Numbered from the stretch's first letter, positions 5,618-14,587 are shown. The stretch is DNA of 20,328 nt from DASUXA01 sp036378155 (GCA_036378155.1 DASUXA010000062.1:1-20328); one strand, 5' to 3'. A program made the numbers and translations. Notes: generated by a model from the letters alone, not told the origin.

Positions 5618-7264
5618 TCAGGCGTGCCGGATCTGCGCCGCCTCGCCCAGCCCGAGGTCGTTGATCGAAATCTCCCGCATCTCGACCTTGCGTACCTTGC
5701 CCGTCACGGTCATCGGGAAGGAGTCCACGATCTTCACGTACCGGGGAATCTTGTAGTGCGCCAGCCTGCCGGTACAGAACTCGCGCAGCGCCTCGGCGGT
5801 CAACTCCGGCGCGCCGTCGCGCAGCTTGACCCAGGCGACCAGTTCCTCGCCGTACCGCTCGTCCGGAACCCCGACGACCTGGGCGTCGACGATGTCCGGG
5901 TGGGTGTACAGGAACTCCTCGATCTCCCGTGGGTAGATGTTCTCCCCGCCCCGGATCACCATGTCCTTGATCCGACCCACGATGTTGAGGTACCCCGCCT
6001 CGTCCATCACCGCGAGGTCCCCGGTGTGCATCCAGCGCGCCTGGTCGATCGCCTCGGCGGTCTTGTCCGGCATGTTCCAGTAGCCGAGCATCACGCTGTA
6101 CCCGCGGGTGCAGAACTCCCCCGGCTCGCCACGCGGCACGACCAGCCCGGTCACCGGATCGACGATCTTGACCTCGACGTGCGGATGCACGGTACCGACC
6201 GTGGACACCCGCCGGTCGAGGTCGTCGTCGGGACGGGTCTGGGTGGACACCGGCGACGTCTCGGTCATGCCGTAGCAGATGGTCACCTCGGTCATGCCCA
6301 TGTCGGCGATGACCCGCTTCATCACCTCGACCGGGCACGGCGAGCCGGCCATCACCCCGGTACGCAGGCTGGACAGGTCGTAGTCGGCGAAGCCGGGATC
6401 GGACAGTTCGGCGATGAACATCGTCGGCACGCCATACAGCACGGTGCAGCGCTCGTCCGCGACCGCGCGCAGCGTCGCGCCCGGCTCGAACCCGGGCGCG
6501 GGGATCACGATGCACGCCCCGTGCGAGGTGGCGCCCAGGTTGCCCATCACCATGCCGAAGCAGTGGTAGAACGGCACCGGTACACACACCCGGTCCTGGT
6601 CGGTCCAGTTCTGCGTGCGCGCCACGAAGTACCCGTTGTTGAGAATGTTGTGGTGGGACAGCGTGGCGCCCTTCGGGAAGCCCGTGGTGCCCGAGGTGTA
6701 CTGGATGTTGATCGCGTCGTCGAAGGTGAGTGTCGCCTCCCGCGCCGCCAGGTCCGCCACGTCCACCTGTGCGCCGCGCGCGACCAGGTCGTCCCAGTCG
6801 CCGGTACCGATGAACACGACGTCGCGCAGGTCGGGACACTCACCGCGAACCTCGTCGATCATCGCGCGATAGTTCGACGACTTGAACGACTCGGCGGACA
6901 CGAGCGTCCGGATGCCCGCCTGGCGCAGCACGTACGCCAGTTCGTGGGTCCGGTACGCCGGGTTGATGTTGACCAGGATCGCGCCGATGCGCGCCGTGGC
7001 GTACTGGGTGAGCACCCATTCCGGCAGGTTCGGCGCCCAGATCCCGACCCGCTCGCCCTTGTCGATACCGAGCGCGAGCAGACCGCGTGCCACCTGCTCC
7101 ACGTCGGCGGCGAACCGCGCGTAGGTCCACCGGCGTCCGGTCGGTACGTCGACCATCGCCTCGTTGTCGCCGAACCGCGCCACGGTACGGGCGAGGTTCT
7201 CGCCGATGGTCTCGCCGAGCAGCGGGACGGTGGACGGGCCGTTGGCGTAGGACAGCATGCTCAT
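5618..7264 (-). CDS. Acyl-CoA synthetase (AMP-binding, fatty acid-CoA ligase type)
   Basis: A 548-residue ANL-superfamily enzyme that activates a carboxylic acid with ATP to an acyl-adenylate and then to acyl-CoA. All core motifs are present: P-loop YTSGTTGFPKG (189-199), YGMTETSP (331-338), TGD (414-416), GRIKDMVIRGGENIYP (430-445), and catalytic lysine K523 in TVTGK near the C-terminus. The length and the MVIRGGENIYPREIEEFLYTHP stretch fit medium- or long-chain FadD-type ligases (FadD35-like), probably for beta-oxidation. The ATG at 7264 follows GAGGAG at good spacing; an earlier in-frame start at 7363 lacks support. The acyl-CoA dehydrogenase at the window start suggests a fatty acid context, but the two are not linked. 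Confidence 0.92.
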   Translation of the reverse strand: MSMLSYANGPSTVPLLGETIGENLARTVARFGDNEAMVDVPTGRRWTYARFAADVEQVARGLLALGIDKGERVGIWAPNLPEWVLTQYATARIGAILVNINPAYRTHELAYVLRQAGIRTLVSAESFKSSNYRAMIDEVRGECPDLRDVVFIGTGDWDDLVARGAQVDVADLAAREATLTFDDAINIQYTSGTTGFPKGATLSHHNILNNGYFVARTQNWTDQDRVCVPVPFYHCFGMVMGNLGATSHGACIVIPAPGFEPGATLRAVADERCTVLYGVPTMFIAELSDPGFADYDLSSLRTGVMAGSPCPVEVMKRVIADMGMTEVTICYGMTETSPVSTQTRPDDDLDRRVSTVGTVHPHVEVKIVDPVTGLVVPRGEPGEFCTRGYSVMLGYWNMPDKTAEAIDQARWMHTGDLAVMDEAGYLNIVGRIKDMVIRGGENIYPREIEEFLYTHPDIVDAQVVGVPDERYGEELVAWVKLRDGAPELTAEALREFCTGRLAHYKIPRYVKIVDSFPMTVTGKVRKVEMREISINDLGLGEAAQIRHA

Positions 7265-7268
7265 GGCC

Positions 7269-7292
7269 GGCTCCTCGACGGGCTCCTCGACG
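7269..7292 (-). repeat. Tandem 12-bp duplication carrying two Shine-Dalgarno sites
   Basis: The 12-mer GGCTCCTCGACG (plus strand) occurs twice without a gap, at 7269-7280 and 7281-7292. Read on the minus strand each copy supplies GAGGAG. The copy nearer the acyl-CoA synthetase ATG has normal spacing; the other is a spare 12 bases upstream. The unit length keeps frame, encoding VEEPVEEP if read through. Confidence 0.8.
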
Positions 7293-7377
7293 CTCCGTTG
7301 CCCGGCATCGTCTCTCCTCGGGACGCCGCGCGCCAGAGCCTTGCCGCTATCGCCTCGCCTCATCCGACGCGGCGCGA

Positions 7378-7414
7378 GCGATCGCGTCGGGTCGCAGGCG
7401 ATCGCGTCAGGTCA
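7378..7414. repeat. Direct repeat around the pRiA4b-type stop codon
   Basis: GCGATCGCGTCGGGTC (7378-7393) and GCGATCGCGTCAGGTC (7398-7413) differ at one base and are spaced by 20. The second copy includes the stop codon of the pRiA4b ORF-3 gene. Each copy has the octamer palindrome GCGATCGC. It looks like a small local duplication of the gene's 3' end. Confidence 0.6.
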
Positions 7415-7952
7415 TTCGACGCAGCAGGGTGCTGATCCGACCCGGGTCGAACGCGTCCGGGTCGAAGTGCTCGCCCACCCACGCGGTGAGCACGGCGCGC
7501 CTCGGGTGCGCCGGGTCGACCAGGGCGTCGAGCAGGTCGCGGTACCCGATGGGACCGCCGATGTCCTCGGGCGGGCAGGCGCGCTCGCCGTCGACGCAGC
7601 ACGGGTACCGCACGTCCGGCTGCGCCGCGCCGACCTCCTCGACCACGATCTCGTGCTCCCACCAGTCGCCGAAGTCGTAGGTGTACCCGAACCGGCTGCC
7701 CTTGCCCGCGACCGCGTCCAGCCTCGCGTCCAACTCGTCGTGCAGCACCAGCTCGCCCTCCGGGTCCGGCTCGCCGTACTGCTCGCCGTCGACCTCGAAG
7801 GAGTGCAGGTGTACGTCGTGCCAGCCCATCGCGATCTGGACGACCCGGTGCACGCGGTCCAGGGTGTACCCGCCCGGTACGAGTACGCGTCGCCACACCG
7901 GCGGGTCGACGTCGACGAGGGCGACACGCAGTTGATAAATGTCTCTCGGCAT
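7407..7952 (-). CDS. Plasmid pRiA4b ORF-3 family protein
   Basis: A 181-residue protein matching the pRiA4b ORF-3 family. Visible hallmarks are IYQLRVALVDVDPPVWRRV at the N-terminus, AMGWHDVHLHSF (residues 41-52), YTYDFGDWWEHEI (90-102), and CPPEDIGG (126-133) after YPCC; C118, C119 and C126 may bind metal. The family was named from an Agrobacterium Ri plasmid and is widespread on mobile elements and chromosomes, but its biochemical role is not known. The ATG at 7952 follows a GGGGG tract at suitable distance. It stands in the same orientation as the acyl-CoA synthetase with a 142-base gap, and diverges from the reductase gene. Length is normal for the family. Confidence 0.88.
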   Translation of the reverse strand: MPRDIYQLRVALVDVDPPVWRRVLVPGGYTLDRVHRVVQIAMGWHDVHLHSFEVDGEQYGEPDPEGELVLHDELDARLDAVAGKGSRFGYTYDFGDWWEHEIVVEEVGAAQPDVRYPCCVDGERACPPEDIGGPIGYRDLLDALVDPAHPRRAVLTAWVGEHFDPDAFDPGRISTLLRRMT

Positions 7953-8141
7953 GGCACCCCCATCATCGACGGCACCGGCATGTGTTGCCAACGGGACGGG
8001 CCGGTACGGCGCATAAGATGTGGTGATGATCTGCCCGGCATGCCGAGAAGGCAGGCACGCCCAGTGCCGTGGTCGCGCCTGGTGCGACTGCCAGCACCGG
8101 ACGTTGCCGCCGACGCCCCCGGTCACCGGGCCGGCCGGCGA

Positions 8142-8897
8142 ATGACCGGCGACGCGCTGATCCGCCGGCTGCGCCCCGAGCCGAGCGACGAGCCGCTGGA
8201 CGACGGGGCGCTGGCGACGCTGTACGGGGCGGACGAGTTGGACCGACCGAATCTGCGGGTCAACTTCGTGACCGGCGCGGACGGCGCGGTGGAACTGCAC
8301 GGATACTCGGCGGGGCTGTCCAACGAGGCGGACAAGCGGGTGTTCGGGCTGCTCCGGATGCTGTGCGACGGGCTGCTGGTGGGTGCCGGCACGCTGCGTC
8401 ACGAGGGGTACCGCGCGGTACGGCTGGACGAGGCGCGACGGCAGTGGCGGGCGGAGCACGGACTGGACCCGTACCCCCGGCTGGTCGTGGTGTCCGCGCG
8501 GCTCGACCTCGATCCGACGCACTCGGCGTTCGCCGAGGCGCCGGTGCGACCGGTGGTCCTCACCCATGCCGCCTCACCCGCCGATCGACGCGCGGCTCTG
8601 GGCGAGGTGGCGGACGTGCTGGTACACGGCGACACCGAGGTCGACCTCGCCGCCGCCGTCGCCGACCTGCGGCGGCGCGGTCTGCCGCGGCTGCTGTGCG
8701 AGGGCGGACCGCACCTGTTCGGCGCGCTCACCGCCGCCGACCAGGTCGACGAGCTGTGCCTGACTTTGTCGCCGCTGCTCACCGGGCCGGGTGCGGGGCG
8801 GATCACCGCCGGTCCGCCGTCACCGGTCCGGAATCTGACTCTGGCTCACGTGCTGGAATCGCAGGGCGCTCTGCTGCTGCGGTACACCCGCGCCTGA
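8142..8897 (+). CDS. Pyrimidine reductase family protein (RibD C-terminal fold)
   Basis: A 251-residue protein of the dihydrofolate reductase-like RibD-C superfamily. Key segments are RPNLRVNFVTGADGAVELHG (35-54), LSNEADKRVFGLLRMLCDGLLVGAGTLRHEGY (59-90), and LLCEGGPHLFGAL (184-196), which form the NADPH and substrate pocket. The family normally reduces the ribosyl group of a pyrimidine in riboflavin synthesis. Free-standing actinobacterial members like this one lack the deaminase domain and usually lie outside rib operons, so the substrate here is unknown. The usual SxDG is replaced by TGADGA. The ATG at 8142 was chosen because the family match begins soon after. No other rib gene is nearby. 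Confidence 0.85.
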   Translation: MTGDALIRRLRPEPSDEPLDDGALATLYGADELDRPNLRVNFVTGADGAVELHGYSAGLSNEADKRVFGLLRMLCDGLLVGAGTLRHEGYRAVRLDEARRQWRAEHGLDPYPRLVVVSARLDLDPTHSAFAEAPVRPVVLTHAASPADRRAALGEVADVLVHGDTEVDLAAAVADLRRRGLPRLLCEGGPHLFGALTAADQVDELCLTLSPLLTGPGAGRITAGPPSPVRNLTLAHVLESQGALLLRYTRA

Positions 8898-9054
8898 CCG
8901 ACCCGGCACGCGGGTCGTCCGCCCGCGACCGGCGCCACAGTCCGGGTACCGCCGCCCGCGACACGCACGACCCAACCAGAGCGTGGCGGTTTTCACCTGT
9001 CGCACCGGTAAGGCAGCATGCATGACCGGAGGTAGCCGGCAGGAAGGCGGACGG

Positions 9055-10812
9055 ATGAGCGGATCGGCGAGCGGGGAGCCGGTGGGTCGGGTGCTCGGCA
9101 CCCTCGACGCGACCCCGCTGCAGTTCTGGGTCGCCGTGTCCCCCGGCGCCTACCTGCAGCTCGACGACGTGGTGGTGACCCGCCGCGAGGTGCCCGGTCG
9201 CGACCCGGTGGTGGTCGCCGGGGTGGTGACCCAGGTCCGGGCGCGGCACGAGGGCGCGCAGTTCGACTCGGACGTGTTCGCCATCGCCGACGGCACGCTG
9301 CCGGCGCAGGTGCAGGAGGCTGCCGAGATCACCACGACGCGGGTCGACCCGGAGGTGTACGTGCCGCCCACGCCCGGCGCGGCGGTGCATCGCGCCGAGG
9401 GCGACGAGCGGGCGTCGGCGCTGTACTTCGACCGGATGGAGCGCCGGCTGCCGATCGGTACCGGTCGCGACGGCGAGCCGCTGTTCCTCAACGCCGACTT
9501 CCTGGACGGCACCCGGGGCGCGCACGTGTCCATCTCCGGCATCTCGGGTGTGGCGACCAAGACGAGTTTCGCCACGTTCCTGCTGTTCTCGCTGTTCCGC
9601 TCCGGTGTGCTCGGCGCCGAGGCGGCGAACACGAAGGCGCTGATCTTCAACGTCAAGGGCGAGGACCTGCTGTTCCTCGATCACCCGAACACGAAACTGG
9701 AGCAGGAGACCCGCGAGGCGTACGGGAAGCTGGGACTGGTCGCCTCGGCGTTCCCGGACGTCGCGGTGTACGCCCCGCCCCGTCCGGGCGACTCGTCGGG
9801 TACGCCGGACGTGTCCAGCCGGATGGCGGGGGTCGACACGTTCTACTGGACGCTGTCCGAGTTCTGCGCCGACCGACTGCTGCCGTACGTGTTCGCCGAC
9901 GCCGACGACGAGCGCCAGCAGTACACCATGGTGGTCCACGCGGTCGCCGGATACCTGGCGAAGGTGGCGCAGCCCGCCGACGGCGGGGTGAGCATCGACG
10001 GGGTGCGGCTCGGCTCGTACCCCGACCTGGTCGACTTCGTGGTGGCGCAACTCAACGACGAGGATTCCCGACCGATGTGGGCGGGTTCGGCGGTCGGCAT
10101 CGGTACCGTCAACGCGTTCGCCCGCCGGTTGATCAGCTCGAAGAAGGACCTGACCCGACTGATCCGGGGCGACCTGCCGACCCGCTCCCGACACTCGATC
10201 AACACCGCCGAAAGCGCCCAGGTCAGCATCGTCGACCTGCACAACCTGCCGGATCGGGCGCAGCGGTTCGTGGTCGGTGTGACGTTGAAGACCGAATTCG
10301 AACGCAAGGAGAAGGCGGGCACCGCCAAGCCGCTGCTGTTCGTGGTGCTGGACGAGTTGAACAAGTACGCGCCGCGCGAGGGCACGTCGCCGATCAAGGA
10401 GGTGCTGCTCGACATCGCCGAGCGGGGACGTTCGCTCGGCGTGGTGCTGATCGGCGCGCAGCAGACCGCCAGCGAGGTGGAGCGACGGATCGTGGCGAAC
10501 TCCGCGATCCGGGTGGTGGGACGGCTCGACCCCGCCGAGGCGTCCCGCCCGGAGTACGGTTTCCTGCCGCCCGCGCAGCGGCAGCGGGCGCTGATCGCGA
10601 AACCCGGCACGATGTTCGTCGCCCAACCGGAGATCCCGGTGCCGTTGGTCGTCGAGTTCCCGTTCCCCGCCTGGGCGACCCGCCCCGGCGAGGCGGGCGC
10701 CGCGCCCAACCACACGCTGCGCTCGATCACCCAGGCGGCGGACCCGTTCGCGGTGGTCGGCGCGTCCGCCCGCAGCGGCAGTTCCCTCTCCGACGACGAC
10801 ATCCCCTTCTAG
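9055..10812 (+). CDS. HerA-like hexameric ATPase / DNA translocase
   Basis: A 585-residue ATPase of the HerA/FtsK group. Residues 1-110 look like the beta-barrel HAS domain (QFWVAVSPGAYLQLDDVVVT, VVVAGVVTQV). The P-loop region is SGISGVATKTSFATFLL (161-177). Walker B is LFVVLDELNKYAP (D433, E434), followed by RGRSLGVVLIGAQQTASEVERRIVANSAIRVVGRLD (457-492), which carries the sensor and arginine-finger-like residues of HerA. HerA pumps DNA for the NurA nuclease during end resection. The P-loop is odd: it lacks the glycine before lysine and seems one residue longer than GxxGxGK. The ATG at 9055 follows AGGAAGG. It heads a run with sbcD, sbcC and a NurA-like gene, which strongly supports the function. 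The C-terminal tail (SGSSLSDDDIPF) is acidic. Confidence 0.82.
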   Translation: MSGSASGEPVGRVLGTLDATPLQFWVAVSPGAYLQLDDVVVTRREVPGRDPVVVAGVVTQVRARHEGAQFDSDVFAIADGTLPAQVQEAAEITTTRVDPEVYVPPTPGAAVHRAEGDERASALYFDRMERRLPIGTGRDGEPLFLNADFLDGTRGAHVSISGISGVATKTSFATFLLFSLFRSGVLGAEAANTKALIFNVKGEDLLFLDHPNTKLEQETREAYGKLGLVASAFPDVAVYAPPRPGDSSGTPDVSSRMAGVDTFYWTLSEFCADRLLPYVFADADDERQQYTMVVHAVAGYLAKVAQPADGGVSIDGVRLGSYPDLVDFVVAQLNDEDSRPMWAGSAVGIGTVNAFARRLISSKKDLTRLIRGDLPTRSRHSINTAESAQVSIVDLHNLPDRAQRFVVGVTLKTEFERKEKAGTAKPLLFVVLDELNKYAPREGTSPIKEVLLDIAERGRSLGVVLIGAQQTASEVERRIVANSAIRVVGRLDPAEASRPEYGFLPPAQRQRALIAKPGTMFVAQPEIPVPLVVEFPFPAWATRPGEAGAAPNHTLRSITQAADPFAVVGASARSGSSLSDDDIPF

Positions 10813-10840
10813 CCCCGATTCCCCCCGGACAAGGAGCCCG

Positions 10841-11986
10841 ATGCGGATCCTGCACACCTCGGACTGGCATGTCGGCAAGGTCCTCAAAGGACAGTCGCGG
10901 CTCGACGAGCACATCCGGGTGCTCGCCGAGGTGGTCGGTATCGCCGAGGCGGAGCGTCCCGACCTCGTGCTGGTCGCCGGCGACCTGTTCGACACCGCCG
11001 CGCCCAACCCCGACGCGACGCGGGTGGTGACCCGCGCGCTGTCCGCGCTGCGTCGCACCGGCGCGGCGGTGGTGGTGATCGCCGGCAACCACGACAACGG
11101 GGCGGCGCTGGACGCGCTGCGCGCCTGGGCGGAGGCGGCCGGCATCACGCTGCGCGGCACGGTGCGCGAACGCGCCGACGACCACGTCGTCGAGGGGGTC
11201 ACCGAAGGCGGGGAGGCGTGGCGGCTGGCGGCGCTGCCGTTCCTGTCCCAGCGGTACGCGGTGCGCGCCACCGAGATGTTCCAGCTCACCGCCGCCGAAG
11301 CCAACCAGACCTACGCCGACCACGTGGCGAGGCTGATCGCCGCCCTCACCGCCGACTTCGGTCCGGACACCGTCAACCTGGTCACCGCGCACCTGACCGT
11401 GGTCGGCGCGAAAGCCGGCGGCGGCGAGCGGGACGCGCACACCGTCCAGTCGTACGCGGTGCCGACGACCGTGTTCCCGAGTTCCTGTCACTACGTGGCG
11501 CTCGGTCACCTGCACCGCCGCCAGCAGATTCCCGGTCCGTGCCCGGTGCACTACAGCGGCAGCCCGCTCGCCGTCGACTTCGGTGAGGAGGAGAACACGC
11601 CCAGCGTCACGCTGGTCGAGGTGGGGGTGGGCAGGGCGGCGCGGACCCGCGACATCCCGGTCGGATCGGCGGCGCGGCTGCGGACGGTACGCGGCAGCCT
11701 CGCCGAACTGTCCGGCATGGACACCGGCGACGCGTGGCTGCGGGTGGTGGTCCGCGAATCGCCCCGTGCCGGGCTGCGCGAACAGGTACAGGAGTTGCTG
11801 CCGCGCGCGTTGGAGGTGCGCATCGACCCGGAGATGCTGCCCCAGACGTCGAGCGGCGGTGACCGGCCGGCGCGAGCCGGCCGGTCACCGCACGAGTTGT
11901 TCGGCGACTACCTCGCCGCCAAGGGACACGTCGACAACGCGGTGGTCGAGCTGTTCAGCCGGCTGTACGAGGAGGTGGGTCACTGA
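10841..11986 (+). CDS. sbcD: Exonuclease SbcCD subunit D (Mre11-type nuclease)
   Basis: A 381-residue calcineurin-like phosphoesterase of the SbcD/Mre11 family. Metal and catalytic motifs are all visible: DWHVGK (D8, H10), GDLFD (D48), GNHD (N83, H84), TAH (H184) and GHLH (H223, H225). With SbcC it forms a Mn-dependent nuclease that opens hairpins and cleaves protein-blocked or broken DNA ends. The C-terminal region (HELFGDYLAAKGHVDNAVVELFSRLYEEV) fits the SbcC-binding cap. AAGGAG lies four bases before the ATG. The TGA overlaps the sbcC ATG by one base, so both subunits are translationally coupled. The gene lies 28 bases after the HerA-like gene. Confidence 0.96.
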   Translation: MRILHTSDWHVGKVLKGQSRLDEHIRVLAEVVGIAEAERPDLVLVAGDLFDTAAPNPDATRVVTRALSALRRTGAAVVVIAGNHDNGAALDALRAWAEAAGITLRGTVRERADDHVVEGVTEGGEAWRLAALPFLSQRYAVRATEMFQLTAAEANQTYADHVARLIAALTADFGPDTVNLVTAHLTVVGAKAGGGERDAHTVQSYAVPTTVFPSSCHYVALGHLHRRQQIPGPCPVHYSGSPLAVDFGEEENTPSVTLVEVGVGRAARTRDIPVGSAARLRTVRGSLAELSGMDTGDAWLRVVVRESPRAGLREQVQELLPRALEVRIDPEMLPQTSSGGDRPARAGRSPHELFGDYLAAKGHVDNAVVELFSRLYEEVGH

Positions 11987-14478
11987 TGCGACCGGTGCGG
12001 CTGGACCTGTCCGGGTTCACGGTGTTCCGCGAGCCGACCGTCGTCGACTTCACCGACGCCGACTTCTTCGCCCTGGTCGGCCCGACCGGCTCGGGTAAGT
12101 CGACGATCCTCGACGCGGTGTGCTTCGCGTTGTACGGGACGGTGCCGAGGTGGAACGACCGGCGAGCGGTGGGCAACGCGCTCGCCCCGTCCGCCGCCGA
12201 GGCGCGGGTACGACTGGTGTTCGAGTCGGCGGGCGCCCGGTACGTGGCGACCAGGGTGGTCCGGCGCGACGGCAAGGGCCGGGTCGCGACCAGCCACGCC
12301 GGGTTGGAGGCGCTGCCGCCCGGGTTCGACCTGACCCGGCTGGACTCGGGGCTGTCCAGCGAGGATCTGGGCGCGGTACTGGCGGGCACACCGGCCGAGA
12401 TGGAGCAGGCGGTCCTGGAGGCGGTCGGTCTGCCGTACGAGCAGTTCACCAACTGCGTGGTACTGCCGCAGGGGCAGTTCGCCGAGTTCCTGCACGCCAA
12501 ACCGGCGGCGCGGCAGCAGATCCTGGTCAACCTGCTCGGGCTGCACGTGTACGAGCGGATCAGGGAGCAGGCGACGGCGCTCGCCGGGCAGGCCGACGCC
12601 CAACTCGCGGCGACGGAGCGGGTGCTCGCCGACCTCGCCGACGCTTCCGACGAGGCGTACGCCGAAGCCGAGCAGCGCGTGTCGGTGGCGCGGCGGCTCG
12701 CCGAGGACGTCGCGACCCTGGTACCAGCCCTGGTCGCGGCGCGCGACCGGGCGCGGGAGGCGCGGCAGAGCGTTGCCGCGCTGGAGGCGGAACTGGACCG
12801 GCTGGGGCGGGTCCGGATACCCGCCGAAGCCGCCGAGATCAGTGCGGCGGTGGTCGCCGCCCAGGCGGCGGCGGACCAGGCAGCCGAGGCGGTACGGGTC
12901 GCCGAGGACCGGGAGGAGAAGCTGCGCGGCGAACTGGCGGCAGCCGGTGACCCGGCGACGTTGCACCGGCTGCTCGACGCGTACACCGAACGCGACCGCC
13001 TCGCCGGTCAGGCAGCGCAGCTCGCCACCGGGGTCGACGCGGCGCGCGCCGAGCAGGAGGCGGCGGTACGTGCCCTCGACGCGGCGACCGCCGCCGCCAC
13101 GGCGGCGACCGAGGCGGTCGCTGCGGCGGAGCGCGACTGCGAGGCGGCGCGTACCGCCGACCGCGCCGCGTCGCTGCGTCCCCATCTGGTCGCCGGGCAG
13201 CCATGCCCGGTCTGCCTGCAACAGGTCACCGCCCCACCGCCGGTACCCGACGCGCCCGCGCTCGCCGCCGCCCAGCGGGCGCTCGCCGACGCCAAGCAGC
13301 GCGCGCAGCGGCGGGCGGCGGACGTCGCCACCCGCGACCGCGCCGTGCGGGACCTGGACCGGACCCTCGCCGCCGCGCTGGCCCGGCAGGCACAGGTCAC
13401 CGAACGGCTGACCAGCCTGGACGCGGAGTTGGCGGACGCGCCCAGCGCGGCGTCGGCCCGCGACCAGCTCGCCGCGATCGACCGGCTCAACGCGGAACTG
13501 GAGCGCGCGAGCCGGGCGGTACGCGCGGCACGGGACGCCCAGCGCGGCGCGTCGGCGACCGCCCAGCGCGCCGAGGACCGGCTGCGCGCCGCGTGGCGCG
13601 ACTTCGACAGCGCACGTGACGCGCTCGCCCCGCTCGGCCCTCCCCCCGCGGACCGCGACGACCTGGGCGGCGCGTGGGCGGCGTTGGCTCGCTGGGCGGC
13701 GGACCAGGCAGATCGCCGCCGGTCGAGCCACGCCGAACTGGTCGACGCCGCCGAGGCGGCGGAGCGGGACGCCGCCGCCCGGGCTTCGCGGATCGACGCC
13801 GCGTTCACCGACGCCGGACTCGCCCCGCCAACGGCAACCGACGACCCGTCCGGCTACTCCCGCGCCGCCGCGGTCGTGGTGGAACGTGCCGAGGCTGCGC
13901 TGGCGAGGGTGGTGGAGCGTCGCGAACAGGCGGACCGGCTGCGCGAGCAGCGCGCCGGGTACGAACGCGACAGCCAGGTCGCGAAGGCGCTCGCCACCCA
14001 TCTGCGCGCCAACAACTTCGAGCGGTGGCTGCTCGAAGAGGCGCTCGACGCGCTGGTCGACGGGGCGTCGCGGATTCTGCGGGAGCTGACCGCCGGACAG
14101 TACGACCTGGTCCACGACAAGGGTGAGTTCTTCGTCGTGGACCATCACGACGCCGGGCTGCGGCGCGCGGTACGCACCTTGTCCGGCGGCGAGACGTTCC
14201 AGGCGTCGCTGGCGCTGGCGCTCGCGCTGTCCGAGCGGCTGTCCGGAATGTCCACAGCGACCGCGAGCCTTGAGTCGATCATGCTGGACGAGGGCTTCGG
14301 CACCCTCGACGCGCACACCCTCGACACGGTCGCGGCGACCCTGGAAAACCTCGCCGCGCGCGGGGACCGCATGGTCGGCGTGGTCACCCACGTCACCGCG
14401 CTCGCCGAACGCATCCCGGTCCGGTTCGAGGTGCGCAAGGACGCCCGCAGCGCCCGAGTCACGAGGGTCGACCCGTGA
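11986..14478 (+). CDS. sbcC: Exonuclease SbcCD subunit C (Rad50-type SMC ATPase)
   Basis: An 830-residue SMC-type ATPase. Walker A GPTGSGKST (32-40) and its following ILDAVCFALYG open the N-terminal head; the Q-loop segment VVLPQGQFAEFLHAKP follows. A long Ala/Arg/Glu-rich coiled coil holds the zinc hook CPVC (C407, C410) at its middle. The C-terminal head has LSGGETFQASLALALALSERL (from 732) and Walker B SIMLDEGFGTLD (D768, E769). Through the hook it tethers DNA ends and drives the SbcD nuclease. It is clearly shorter than the roughly 1000 residues common for bacterial SbcC, implying short coiled coils. It is coupled to sbcD; its stop lies inside the first copy of a 37-bp repeat. Confidence 0.96.
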   Translation: MRPVRLDLSGFTVFREPTVVDFTDADFFALVGPTGSGKSTILDAVCFALYGTVPRWNDRRAVGNALAPSAAEARVRLVFESAGARYVATRVVRRDGKGRVATSHAGLEALPPGFDLTRLDSGLSSEDLGAVLAGTPAEMEQAVLEAVGLPYEQFTNCVVLPQGQFAEFLHAKPAARQQILVNLLGLHVYERIREQATALAGQADAQLAATERVLADLADASDEAYAEAEQRVSVARRLAEDVATLVPALVAARDRAREARQSVAALEAELDRLGRVRIPAEAAEISAAVVAAQAAADQAAEAVRVAEDREEKLRGELAAAGDPATLHRLLDAYTERDRLAGQAAQLATGVDAARAEQEAAVRALDAATAAATAATEAVAAAERDCEAARTADRAASLRPHLVAGQPCPVCLQQVTAPPPVPDAPALAAAQRALADAKQRAQRRAADVATRDRAVRDLDRTLAAALARQAQVTERLTSLDAELADAPSAASARDQLAAIDRLNAELERASRAVRAARDAQRGASATAQRAEDRLRAAWRDFDSARDALAPLGPPPADRDDLGGAWAALARWAADQADRRRSSHAELVDAAEAAERDAAARASRIDAAFTDAGLAPPTATDDPSGYSRAAAVVVERAEAALARVVERREQADRLREQRAGYERDSQVAKALATHLRANNFERWLLEEALDALVDGASRILRELTAGQYDLVHDKGEFFVVDHHDAGLRRAVRTLSGGETFQASLALALALSERLSGMSTATASLESIMLDEGFGTLDAHTLDTVAATLENLAARGDRMVGVVTHVTALAERIPVRFEVRKDARSARVTRVDP

Positions 14479-14566
14479 GCGCGAGGAGCGCAGCGCAGCG
14501 CAGCCCCGCAACCGCGAACCACGCACGCACCGTGAGCGCGAGGAGCGCAGCGCAGCGCAGCCCCGC
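14473..14566. repeat. Pair of perfect 37-bp direct repeats
   Basis: Copies lie at 14473-14509 and 14530-14566, identical over 37 bases and 57 bases apart. Each starts CCGTGAGCGCGAGGAGCGC and continues with GCAGC-type units to CCCCGC. The first copy includes the sbcC stop codon (TGA 14476-14478); the second carries the same TGA-like context. They fill most of the gap before the NurA-like gene. The GCGCGAGGA start resembles the sequence just before the 19-bp repeats near 4405. Confidence 0.88.
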
Positions 14567-14587
14567 CGCCACGCGCGAGGGGGCGTC

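Noticed and set aside
7985..8019. TTGCCA and TAAGAT as promoter for the reductase gene
   Set aside because: The spacer would be 23 bases, too long for a standard promoter.
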